From Thermoplasmatota archaeon (lineage in GTDB: Archaea > Thermoplasmatota > Thermoplasmata > Thermoplasmatales > Thermoplasmataceae), in the NCBI GenBank assembly GCA_023489425.1, contig JAMDCG010000046.1, positions 1 to 17,661 on the forward strand: DNA of 17,661 bases, read 5' to 3'. Within the stretch, counting starts at the first letter, position 1; the number at the start of each line of letters is the position of its first letter. Position numbers and translations under genes: made by a program. Shown piece after piece: positions 7,696-14,898 of this stretch. The notes beneath the pieces were generated by a model that searched no databases, was not told the DNA's origin, and worked only from the letters and a program-made list of their open reading frames with translations.

Positions 7696-10422
7696 TCAGT
7701 TCCAGAACCTCCTGTTCTTTGCAAAGTCAGTTTCCTGTTTTATAATTTCCCTAATGAGATCATCCTCATCGAAATAACGGACAGAAAGAAGCCTTGTTGC
7801 CATTTCCGGCCCTATACCCCTGCCTGCCAGGGTCATGAGTGCAGTCTTACCTCTAGCCCTTAGAATGTGGATAGACTTTGTCAGTGTATTCTTTTCCTTA
7901 AGTGTCAGCTTTTCATGATCTATTGAGTCCTTTATACTGTCCCTGCTGTACGGTGAAATGGCTGCTACAAGATTGCTTCCACAGGATGGACACCTGAAAT
8001 TATTGAGATTTCTGACCTTGTCCGTATGTGTCCACAGGCAATTTGTGCATAAAAGTGTCATCTCCTCATTAAGCAGCCTGTCCCTGATGGAGTCTATTAT
8101 GGCCTTTGTTGGCTTCAACGGTGCTATTCTTTCTGAATAATGGGAGAGAAACTGCTCTGATCCCTGGCTGAAATTCTCACGTTCAACAAATTCAACATCA
8201 TCAATGTTTTTAATGAATTGATTCACTGAATCCATATCCATATAATCATTCATCATCTTCCTGATACAGTCCTCATAGAGAACCGTGTTTTTATATGAAT
8301 CTATGATCTTTTCTATTCTCATTCTCGATAGATCAGCATCCATCTTAATTACGCCGAATTTTCTTGCCTCGTAAAGGAAGATTCCGTTGAAAAATCTGGA
8401 TCTCTTAACAGTGTTCTCGATCAGGATTTCCAGATCATGATTCCTCAACTGTTTGATTATTTCAACCATATCACCTGACTTTAGCCTCTTGCCAGTTCTC
8501 ATATAAATGTGGTAAGGTGAATAATCTGTTTCAACGCTCTCACCAGTTATGGCAGTAAGCATGGAACCGATTATCTCAGATAGGGCAAAATTACCCTTTG
8601 TTCCCAGCAGGATCTGTATGAGGATTTCCTGTCCGTGGGTTTCCACAAACACCCTACGTGTAAGTGCCAGATCCTGTTTCAGCCATTCTTCAAGCTTCCT
8701 TCTGGATTTAGCATCTACGCTTTCATCTATTTTGCAGAATTCCCTGTTATAAGAAACCCTTTCAGTCACATCCGTAAGAACTGGTATATCCTCCCCTGTC
8801 CATTTCGGGGTGAGTGCTGCTGTATGAAAAGGTTCAACAAATATACTCTGTTCTTCAAGCCTTATGGTTCTCCAAGTCGCACCCCTCATAACGAAATAAG
8901 CTCCTGGCTCGATTTCATTCAGGACATATCTCTCGTCCAGTGTACCCACAAACTTCCTGTTAATTACATCAATCACTCTATATGTCTTCTCACTTGGTAT
9001 CATGGAAATATTATTTATGAAGTATTCAAGTGATGCAGAGGATGACATAACATTCACAGAGTCATACCTTATCTTTCTTGAAACCTTCAGAAAATCAATT
9101 ATGGAAAGATATTCATCATACGAAAGATTCCTCATTGGATAACTTCGTATCAGTATGCTGTAGAACTTCTCGGCGTTGAATTTTCTCTTCTCGTGAGATC
9201 TTAAGAGTATCTGGTTGGCTACGGTTGCATACGAAAGGTCCCTTATGAATACAGGTTCAAGGACCTGATTGTTTATCTGGCCCACAATCGCCATGGCCTC
9301 TTCCATCTCAATCAGGTCACCACAGAGAATTATGCCCTTTGAAACCTTCTGTATCCAGTGACCCGATCTACCGATCCTCTGTATCAGTTTATTTATCTGC
9401 CTTGGGGAATTGAACTGTATTACAAGGTCTGCAGAACCTATATCTATTCCAAGTTCCAGGGAAGACGTGCAGATCAGTCCCTTTATTTCCCTGTTCTTGA
9501 ATTTTGACTCTGCCTCCTCCCGTGTTTCTCTTGAAAGGGAACCATGATGAACCATTACAGGTAATTCTCCATAGTACAGTGACATCCGGAACGCAATATC
9601 CTCTGCCACACTTCTTGTATTCACAAAAACAAGTGTGCCCTGATGGGATTCAATCAGTTCCTTTATTCTCTTAACGGCCCCTGCATACTCTGGTTCACAA
9701 CCCATCTTGCTTGCGATCTCGTCGGGGGCTTTCTCTGGAATTGTAATTTGAAATTCCATTGTCTTTATCATTGAAGTTTTCAGAATTTCAACTTCACCAG
9801 TATTATAAAGAAATCTTGCCAGTTCCTCTGGATTTCCCACAGTTGCCGATAGGCCTATCCTCTGAAAGTTAGGAGACAGTTCTGCCAGCCTTTCGAGGGA
9901 AATGCTTAACTGGGTTCCCCTTTCATTCTGTGCCAGTTCATGGAGTTCATCGACTATGACAAATTTCAGATTTTTCAGGTATTCCCTTATCTTTTTTGAG
10001 TTCAGCAGGATCTGGACAGATTCCGGAGTGGTGATCAGTATATCAGCAGGATTGTCCCTTATCTCCCTCCTTTCCCTTTCAGAAATATCACTGTGTCTCA
10101 CCTGGACACTTATTCCCATCCTCTTTCCGTAATTCTTGAGCCTGAGTAGCATATCTCTGTTAAGAGCTCTCAGAGGTGTGATGAAGAGTGATGTAATTGG
10201 TTTTGTCTCATTGTTTAGTATATAGTCAAATATGGGAAAAATGGCAGCCTCAGTCTTTCCACTACCCGTAGGTGATATAAGCATGGCGCTTTTTCCGCTT
10301 CTAACAACTGGAATTAACATTTCCTGAGCTTCTGTTAACTCATTGAACTGTAAGGTAGTGAAAAAATCAAACATCCTGTTTGAGAAAAAATTTTCAAAAT
10401 TATTCTTATTGATAACGACCAT
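7696..10422 (-). CDS. lhr: Lhr-type superfamily 2 helicase
   Basis: ATP-dependent 3'-5' helicase of the Lhr (large helicase-related, COG1201) family, 908 residues, acting on DNA, R-loops or RNA. RecA-like domain 1 has the Q-motif region LTEAQEMLIPVV, Walker A PTGSGKTE (51-58), TPLRALNRD, TTPES (131-135), DELH (158-161) and SAT (192-194). Domain 2 has FVNTRSVAEDIAF, HHGSLSRETREEAE, TSSLELGIDIG and motif VI QRIGRSGH (348-355). The Lhr core follows. A four-cysteine zinc ribbon (C792, C795, C811, C814) and a helix-hairpin-helix-like LAGRGIGPEMATRLL (865-879) close the protein. AAGGAG at 10431-10436 lies 8 bases before the ATG and overlaps the stop of the poly-Asp microgene, so translation of the two is probably coupled. 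The stop overlaps the proposed CTG start of the Toprim gene. aLhr1 versus aLhr2 assignment needs an alignment. Confidence 0.93.
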   Translation of the reverse strand: MVVINKNNFENFFSNRMFDFFTTLQFNELTEAQEMLIPVVRSGKSAMLISPTGSGKTEAAIFPIFDYILNNETKPITSLFITPLRALNRDMLLRLKNYGKRMGISVQVRHSDISERERREIRDNPADILITTPESVQILLNSKKIREYLKNLKFVIVDELHELAQNERGTQLSISLERLAELSPNFQRIGLSATVGNPEELARFLYNTGEVEILKTSMIKTMEFQITIPEKAPDEIASKMGCEPEYAGAVKRIKELIESHQGTLVFVNTRSVAEDIAFRMSLYYGELPVMVHHGSLSRETREEAESKFKNREIKGLICTSSLELGIDIGSADLVIQFNSPRQINKLIQRIGRSGHWIQKVSKGIILCGDLIEMEEAMAIVGQINNQVLEPVFIRDLSYATVANQILLRSHEKRKFNAEKFYSILIRSYPMRNLSYDEYLSIIDFLKVSRKIRYDSVNVMSSSASLEYFINNISMIPSEKTYRVIDVINRKFVGTLDERYVLNEIEPGAYFVMRGATWRTIRLEEQSIFVEPFHTAALTPKWTGEDIPVLTDVTERVSYNREFCKIDESVDAKSRRKLEEWLKQDLALTRRVFVETHGQEILIQILLGTKGNFALSEIIGSMLTAITGESVETDYSPYHIYMRTGKRLKSGDMVEIIKQLRNHDLEILIENTVKRSRFFNGIFLYEARKFGVIKMDADLSRMRIEKIIDSYKNTVLYEDCIRKMMNDYMDMDSVNQFIKNIDDVEFVERENFSQGSEQFLSHYSERIAPLKPTKAIIDSIRDRLLNEEMTLLCTNCLWTHTDKVRNLNNFRCPSCGSNLVAAISPYSRDSIKDSIDHEKLTLKEKNTLTKSIHILRARGKTALMTLAGRGIGPEMATRLLSVRYFDEDDLIREIIKQETDFAKNRRFWN
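7697..7713 (-). promoter_or_regulatory. Ribosome site plus proposed CTG start of the Toprim gene
   Basis: Minus strand: AGGAGGT (7713-7707), 7 bases, then CTG (7699-7697). The CTG shares two bases with the helicase TGA stop (7698-7696), giving CTGA where coupled archaeal genes normally show ATGA. No ATG, GTG or TTG lies in frame between the upstream stop (7729-7727) and 7663. By contrast, the TTG at 7663 has only a weak upstream AGGGA. Confidence 0.6.
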
Positions 10423-10435
10423 CTAACATGCTCCT

Positions 10436-10513
10436 TCAGAACCCATCGTCGTCATCGTCATCATCGTCGTCGTCATCGTCGTCATCATCCCTAGGTCTAT
10501 AGTTGAATAACAC
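10436..10513 (-). CDS. 25-residue poly-aspartate microprotein (M-L-F-N-Y-R-P-R, then D15, G, F)
   Basis: Short gene starting at GTG (10513-10511) and ending at TGA (10438-10436). The product is MLFNYRPR, fifteen consecutive aspartates, then GF. Support for translation: GAGGTGA (10518-10524), matching seven bases of the archaeal anti-Shine-Dalgarno, lies 4 bases before the GTG. An in-frame TGA three codons upstream fixes the start. A TATA-like TTTTAATA (10546-10553, minus) predicts a transcript starting at about 10524. The Asp run mixes GAT and GAC irregularly. The acidic run ending in an aromatic residue recalls the acidic tip of bacterial SSB proteins, but no OB-fold is encoded. It is the first gene of the operon with lhr, whose ribosome site overlaps its stop. 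It could be a protein partner, a nucleic-acid mimic, or a leader peptide controlling lhr. Family not recognised. Confidence 0.7.
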   Translation of the reverse strand: MLFNYRPRDDDDDDDDDDDDDDDGF

Positions 10514-10517
10514 GGCT

Positions 10518-10524
10518 TCACCTC
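10518..10524 (-). promoter_or_regulatory. Strong ribosome-binding site of the poly-Asp microgene
   Basis: GAGGTGA on the minus strand, 4 bases before GTG 10513. It decides the reading frame: the alternative GTG inside the site itself (10521-10519) has no ribosome site and would give a Met/Thr repeat frame. Confidence 0.6.
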
Positions 10525-10545
10525 AGGACATCTAAATGATAATAG

Positions 10546-10553
10546 TATTAAAA
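10546..10553 (-). promoter_or_regulatory. TATA-like box of the microprotein/lhr/Toprim operon
   Basis: Minus-strand TTTTAATA, about 26 bases before the ribosome site at 10524, predicts a very short leader. The divergent glycerate kinase promoter (CTTTATT, about 10584-10590, plus) lies about 40 bases away. Confidence 0.4.
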
Positions 10554-10613
10554 TGTTTTTTCTAATTTTTTCTGAAAAATTAACTTTATTGACTTTAAGC
10601 TGATACCTTGAAC

Positions 10614-11834
10614 ATGTCAGGTAACATGAAGGAGATCAGTGAAAAGATAAGGGATGTTGTCTTGAGGACTATGAAAATTGAATCTCCTGATATTATTATG
10701 GGGAATCAGGCAGAGAGGATCAGGAGATTTATTTCAAATGGTAGTTACAGCATATTCTCAGTTGGCAAAGCATCTATACCCATGGTAAAAGGCCTGGATC
10801 CTGCTATTATCAAAAATTCAAGTCTGAGCATATGCCTGACCCCCAGTCCTGAAAATGTGGATGGATTCAGGGTATTCAGGGGAAACCATCCCTTTCCAGA
10901 CACTGATACATTCAGGTCTTCAGAGGAAATATTCAATCTAATCAGGGAAGATCATTCGGATAAACTAATATTTCTTTTATCAGGAGGTTCTTCATCACTC
11001 TTCGAGAAAGTTTCTAAGGGCGTATCAATCGATCGGTACATGGAAATTATGCATTTACTTGTAACAGGTGGTTATCCCATTGACCAGATCAATTCAATCA
11101 GGTGCATACTTTCTGATGTAAAGTGTGGGAAGATGCTGAATCATAGCAATTATAACGAGATTCTTATTCTTGCCATATCAGACGTTCCGGGTGATGACAT
11201 TTCTGTCATTGGCTCCAATCCATTTTACCCGGGAAAGAGATTTGACCCTGATAAAGAGCTTACTGAAAGACTCGGACTTGAGAAACAGAAGATCACCTAT
11301 AGAGACTGTCATATAGAATCAGACATAATTCTGGCAGGTAAAAAATATGCAGGAGACATGCTTGATAACATTGAACTTCCTTATGAAAAAGTCTTCCTCG
11401 AAAATATACTTGAAGGCGATGTTAACACCTGCTCAGATAAAATTCTGGAGCTTTTAAGGAGTCGTTACAGTAAGACTGGGAAACCATTTGTCTTTTCAGC
11501 ATACGGGGAAACAACATCAAAGGTTACGGGAAATGGAAAGGGGGGCAGAAACTGTTACCTGTCTTCCCTTATACTTGAAAAAGCAGAAAATTCAGAAGAA
11601 TTTTCATTCATTTCCTTTGCAACGGATGGCCAGGATGGAAACAGTGGACTTGCCGGGTTCCTTGTGGATAATACATTAAAAGAAATAATAAGTAATGCTG
11701 AGATAGAAAGATATATTGAGAACAGCGATACTGGAAATCTTGCAATCAGGCTTCACAGGGATTTGAACACAGGTCCTTCAGGAAATAATGTATCGGACGT
11801 TGTGATCGGGTATTATGGTGGTAAGTTACAATGA
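10614..11834 (+). CDS. Glycerate 2-kinase (MOFRL/type II family)
   Basis: Phosphorylates D-glycerate with ATP to 2-phosphoglycerate, the entry into lower glycolysis from the non-phosphorylative Entner-Doudoroff pathway used by Thermoplasmatales (established for the pathway, inferred here). 406 residues. Family motifs, numbered from M1 at 10614: SVGKAS with the lysine near 52, GNHPFPD (~90-96), LSGGSSSLFE (~122-131), ISDVPGDD, and in the C-terminal MOFRL half SAYGET, GKGGRN, FATDGQDGNSG and GNNVSDVVIGYY. A TTG at 10608 would add two residues and an ATG at 10626 would remove four. I chose 10614 because a TATA-like CTTTATT lies about 27 bases upstream, as for a leaderless ATG. The stop overlaps the TrmI start as ATGA (11831-11834), so the two are co-transcribed and probably translationally coupled. 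Confidence 0.9.
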   Translation: MSGNMKEISEKIRDVVLRTMKIESPDIIMGNQAERIRRFISNGSYSIFSVGKASIPMVKGLDPAIIKNSSLSICLTPSPENVDGFRVFRGNHPFPDTDTFRSSEEIFNLIREDHSDKLIFLLSGGSSSLFEKVSKGVSIDRYMEIMHLLVTGGYPIDQINSIRCILSDVKCGKMLNHSNYNEILILAISDVPGDDISVIGSNPFYPGKRFDPDKELTERLGLEKQKITYRDCHIESDIILAGKKYAGDMLDNIELPYEKVFLENILEGDVNTCSDKILELLRSRYSKTGKPFVFSAYGETTSKVTGNGKGGRNCYLSSLILEKAENSEEFSFISFATDGQDGNSGLAGFLVDNTLKEIISNAEIERYIENSDTGNLAIRLHRDLNTGPSGNNVSDVVIGYYGGKLQ

Positions 11835-12583
11835 TGCTTATGCATTCAGATAATGGAACGATGCTGTATGATGATAAAAAGAATGTGATTATCAACGGGA
11901 AGAAGAGAATTGAGATAAATCCAACAGCTATCTTGAATCCTGGTGACAGTGTCCTTTTTGACGGCATAAATTATGTAATTATGAGTTATACTCCTCAATT
12001 TTTTCCCAATATAGGTGAACGGGGCGCACAGATAATCAACGGGAGGGATTCATCGTACATGGTGATGGCATCAGGAATTGAATTCGGTTCAACCGTGATT
12101 GAAAGTGGAACAGGATCCGGAGCACTGACAACATACATTCTGAAGATAACAGGAAACCCTGAAGGATACCTTGGTATAGATCATAATGAAAATTCAGCAG
12201 TGTTTACGAAGAGAAACGTGAAGAACTTCACAGGAATGGACATACGGATAGATATAGGTGAATTTGAGGACTATGTATATAGTGGCAAAAAGGCAGATGC
12301 CATCTTCCTCGATCTACCTGAACCATGGAAAAATGTACCTGAACAGAGAAAATGGATCCTGTCAGGAAAAAGGATAGTAACCTATCTTCCCACTTATAAC
12401 CAGGTTGAGAAAACAAGGGAGGAATATGAAAAATATGGATTTCTGCACCTGGAAACAGTTGAAATTGAAGGCAGGGATATCCAGGTGAAAACAGGAGCAA
12501 CCCGTCCAAAGTCTACAGGGATTATCCACACAGGTTTCATATCCACGTACATAAAATCCAGCGGTTCCATAATGAGGGTTTGA
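11831..12583 (+). CDS. trmI: tRNA (adenine-N1)-methyltransferase TrmI
   Basis: SAM-dependent methyltransferase of the GCD14/Trm61 family, forming m1A at position 58 (and in some archaea 57) of tRNA T-loops; works as a homotetramer in the cytoplasm. 250 residues. An N-terminal small beta domain (~20-55) is followed by GERGAQIINGRDSSYMV (62-78), the family lead-in. SAM motif I is VIESGTGSGALT (89-100), the acidic LGIDHNE follows strand 2, and DLPEPW (161-166) is the catalytic motif IV of this family. GGTGG lies about 8 bases before the ATG, which overlaps the glycerate kinase stop by four bases. A second Met codon directly follows, so the start could shift by one to three codons. The gene ends 67 bases before pyrB, which has its own TATA box. 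Confidence 0.92.
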   Translation: MMLMHSDNGTMLYDDKKNVIINGKKRIEINPTAILNPGDSVLFDGINYVIMSYTPQFFPNIGERGAQIINGRDSSYMVMASGIEFGSTVIESGTGSGALTTYILKITGNPEGYLGIDHNENSAVFTKRNVKNFTGMDIRIDIGEFEDYVYSGKKADAIFLDLPEPWKNVPEQRKWILSGKRIVTYLPTYNQVEKTREEYEKYGFLHLETVEIEGRDIQVKTGATRPKSTGIIHTGFISTYIKSSGSIMRV

Positions 12584-12620
12584 TCTACCGCAAGGAGTTC
12601 GGATCAACTGTAAGGTAAAT

Positions 12621-12628
12621 CTAAATAA
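12621..12628 (+). promoter_or_regulatory. TATA-like box of pyrBI
   Basis: CTAAATAA centred about 27 bases before the pyrB ATG at 12651, with no ribosome site between; a leaderless pyrBI transcript is likely. Confidence 0.45.
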
Positions 12629-12650
12629 CAATTATCCATGTCTATTTTTA

Positions 12651-13580
12651 ATGTTAAAGAGCAAAAGTATTGTCAGTATAGACGACGTAGAAACAGACGA
12701 TTTTTATGAAATTTTCAAGCGCGCGTCTATTTTCAAGAGAGCTGTAAAAGAGGGTAGGGTACTTGATCTTATGAAAGGAAAAATCATGGCTACCTTCTTC
12801 TTTGAGCCAAGTACCAGGACAAGATTATCCTTTGAAAGTGCGATGAACAGGCTTGGTGGCTCTGTAATAAGTGTTTCAGAAGCAAAGAGCAGTTCAGCGG
12901 CCAAGGGAGAAACAATTGCTGATACAATAAGAATGGCATCATCATATTCCGATGTTGTTGTTATGAGGCATCCAATGGAGGGAGCAGCAAGGCTTGCATC
13001 TGAATTTTCTTCAGTGCCTGTGCTGAATGGTGGAGATGGTTCTGGACAGCATCCCACTCAGACGCTCCTCGATCTGTTCACAATTTGGGAAAAATATGGA
13101 AGGATAGAGGACCTGGAAATATCGATGATTGGAGATCTAAAATATGGAAGAACCGTGCATTCACTTATAAAGGCACTGAGCAGGTTCAATAATACAATTA
13201 ACCTCGTTTCACCGGAGATATTGAGGATGCCTGAACATTTTCTCAGCTCCATTAAATCAAGGAGTAAAATCAGGCCAGATTCAAGCCTGGAGAGTGTACT
13301 GGGCACAACAGATGTCTTTTATGTTACCAGGATACAGAAGGAAAGATTTGTTGATCTTAACGACTACCAGAAAGTTATTGGATCATATTCCTTCAATCAG
13401 GATCTGGTTGAAAGAATGAAGGAAAGTTCCATAATAATGCATCCCCTTCCAAGAGTGGATGAAATTGATCCACGGATCGACAGCAACAAAAGGGCCTATT
13501 ACTTTATAGAAGCTTCAAATGGTGTTTTTGTTAGGATGGCATTGATAGACATGATTCTGAGGGGTGGGGAATATGAGTGA
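12651..13580 (+). CDS. pyrB: Aspartate carbamoyltransferase, catalytic chain
   Basis: Condenses carbamoyl phosphate with L-aspartate to N-carbamoyl-aspartate, the committed step of pyrimidine synthesis; cytoplasmic, catalytic trimers joined by PyrI dimers. 309 residues, normal length. Carbamoyl-phosphate loop S54-T-R-T-R58 within FFEPSTRTRLSFE; the 80s loop SSSAAKGET with K85; H134 in HPTQ; and MHPLPRVDEID near residue 262, the aspartate-side loop. The start is the first ATG behind a TATA-like box at leaderless distance. The last 8 bases overlap pyrI, so the two chains are made from one message. Confidence 0.97.
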   Translation: MLKSKSIVSIDDVETDDFYEIFKRASIFKRAVKEGRVLDLMKGKIMATFFFEPSTRTRLSFESAMNRLGGSVISVSEAKSSSAAKGETIADTIRMASSYSDVVVMRHPMEGAARLASEFSSVPVLNGGDGSGQHPTQTLLDLFTIWEKYGRIEDLEISMIGDLKYGRTVHSLIKALSRFNNTINLVSPEILRMPEHFLSSIKSRSKIRPDSSLESVLGTTDVFYVTRIQKERFVDLNDYQKVIGSYSFNQDLVERMKESSIIMHPLPRVDEIDPRIDSNKRAYYFIEASNGVFVRMALIDMILRGGEYE

Positions 13581-14049
13581 GGAAAAGGTATTGAAAATAA
13601 ACAAGATTGCTGATGGCATAGTAATTGATCACATCAATCCAGGAGCAGCACTTGAAGTTCTATCCGTTCTTAAGATAAATGGCCGTGATAAACTGACCGT
13701 AAGTGTCCTGATGAATGTTCCAAGCAGGAAGGATGGAACAAAGGATATAGTGAAGGTTGAGAACCGTAAACTGGCAAAGAAGGAGCTTGACCTGATTAGC
13801 ATCGTCTCTCCTAATGCCACAATAAACGTAATTGAAAAATTTGAGATAAAGGACAAATTCAGTGTTAAGATACCGCGGGAAGTCATGGGTATAATAAAGT
13901 GCAGCAACCAGAACTGTGTAACAAATTCCAGGGAACCTGTGGAATCAAGCTTCAAGGTAGAAACTGAAAAGGGACATGAAAACTTCAGGTGTCACTACTG
14001 TGAAAGAACCATGGACATAAGGGAAGTAAGAGAATCACTGATGAAATAA
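13573..14049 (+). CDS. pyrI: Aspartate carbamoyltransferase, regulatory chain
   Basis: Nucleotide-binding regulatory subunit that couples PyrB trimers and transmits inhibition by CTP and activation by ATP. 158 residues. The N-terminal allosteric domain contains KIADGIVIDHINPGAALEVL (11-30), whose VIDHI/PG segment lines the effector site in known PyrI proteins. The C-terminal zinc domain has all four cysteines: C110 and C115, then C140 and C143, tetrahedral zinc at the contact with PyrB. A GTG at 13564 would add three residues. I prefer ATG 13573, which is preceded by a G-rich ribosome site (GGGGTGGGG, 13561-13569 region) and overlaps pyrB by 8 bases. A hairpin with T-run follows the stop within 35 bases. 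Confidence 0.96.
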   Translation: MSEEKVLKINKIADGIVIDHINPGAALEVLSVLKINGRDKLTVSVLMNVPSRKDGTKDIVKVENRKLAKKELDLISIVSPNATINVIEKFEIKDKFSVKIPREVMGIIKCSNQNCVTNSREPVESSFKVETEKGHENFRCHYCERTMDIREVRESLMK

Positions 14050-14059
14050 TTTTTTCAAC

Positions 14060-14080
14060 AATTACACTTTTTTTGTAATT
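14060..14080 (+). terminator. pyrBI terminator: hairpin with T-tract
   Basis: AATTACA (14060-14066) and TGTAATT (14074-14080) form a perfect 7-bp stem around a loop of C and six T. The T-run 14068-14074 lies in the loop and another T-run directly follows the pyrI stop (about 14050-14055). T-tracts are the main archaeal termination signal; the stem may add to it or stop transcription from the opposite side. Confidence 0.55.
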
Positions 14081-14181
14081 TATTGTAGTAGAAATGTTTT
14101 AAAAATAACCTGGTTACTATCTTTCCACAACATTGAATTATAAATTTATCATCCTCAGAAATTCCCGATGAATAAGTAATT

Positions 14182-14889
14182 TTAAAAATTCTTCTGAAGG
14201 CTGGAGATCTCGGATATCATCTTCTGTATTTCCTGTTCCTCTCCCTTCTTTGAAAATATATTGTGTCTTATTTTTTTCTCTTCACCAATTTCCTTGTACC
14301 TGTGTGTATTCTTTTTTATGCTCTCCCTGATTATCTTGAGATTAAATTCATCAGTGGGGTTGCTTGCTCTTGTAAAGACGAACGATGCGACAGAATTATT
14401 GAATTTCTTTCTTCTGTAGACAAGGGATGAATGTATATTCCTTGCGAAACCTTCAGACAGATCGCTTGCAACTATGGTTACCCAGCTGTTATCAACCAGT
14501 CCTGATACGATTTCCGCTGCATGCCTGAACTCACGGTCTGAAGCAAGGTTTCTGAACCTGACCTGTATTATTTCAGGGTATGATATCCTGCTGGCACCGT
14601 CTTCCTCATCCATCTCATTTCCATTCTTATCCGTCATCCTCACAAAGGAACTATCATATTCATCCTTGAAATCCTCATACTTCAGTTTTCCTGAGGAACT
14701 CAATTTTCTTTCCCTTTCCTGAGTGATGTAGATTATTGCATTTTTCTTTCCTTCATTTGTCTTGATAAGACCATTATACACATCATTCATCCTGTCACCT
14801 ATCAGCACTATTGTCTGTTGCATGTAGGTCTGCAGTTCCACTGAGTCAAGCTTTTCATTTTCCAGATTCAATTTATTCACTTCTTCCAT
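14182..14889 (-). CDS. Unrecognised 235-residue hydrophilic protein, partner of the RHH regulator
   Basis: I do not recognise this family. The product is soluble, charged and without cysteine, signal peptide or membrane span. An N-terminal helical part (about 1-45, Leu/Glu-rich with LQTYMQQTIVLIGDRM) is followed by a strand KKNAIIYITQERERKL. A central acidic stretch contains DKNGNEMDEEDG. An alternating hydrophobic core follows (PEIIQVRFRNL, AAEIVSGLV, SWVTIVASDLSEGFARNIHSSLVYRRK, ASFVFTRASN), which could be one alpha/beta domain. A basic, coiled-coil-like C-terminus (IRHNIFSKKGEEQEIQKMISEISSL) ends the protein. Start: ATG 14889, with AGGTGG (14896-14901) five bases upstream; a GTG at 14898 is part of that ribosome site. 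The ribosome site contains the stop of the upstream RHH gene, so translation is coupled. The pairing suggests a regulated two-gene unit; function unknown. Confidence 0.75.
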   Translation of the reverse strand: MEEVNKLNLENEKLDSVELQTYMQQTIVLIGDRMNDVYNGLIKTNEGKKNAIIYITQERERKLSSSGKLKYEDFKDEYDSSFVRMTDKNGNEMDEEDGASRISYPEIIQVRFRNLASDREFRHAAEIVSGLVDNSWVTIVASDLSEGFARNIHSSLVYRRKKFNNSVASFVFTRASNPTDEFNLKIIRESIKKNTHRYKEIGEEKKIRHNIFSKKGEEQEIQKMISEISSLQKNF

Positions 14890-14898
14890 CCAAACCAC

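Noticed and set aside
8635..9033. Plus-strand 132-codon opening inside lhr
   Set aside because: Antisense shadow of the helicase core; no ribosome site or recognisable domain.
10446..10490. GAT/GAC repeat considered as a simple microsatellite only
   Set aside because: The order of GAT and GAC is irregular, the run lies exactly in frame with a strong ribosome site and ends in G-F-stop, so a coding explanation is better.
10420..10521. Alternative minus-strand frame through the same repeat giving a Met/Thr-rich peptide from the GTG at 10521
   Set aside because: Its GTG lies inside the GAGGTGA ribosome site and it has no ribosome site of its own.
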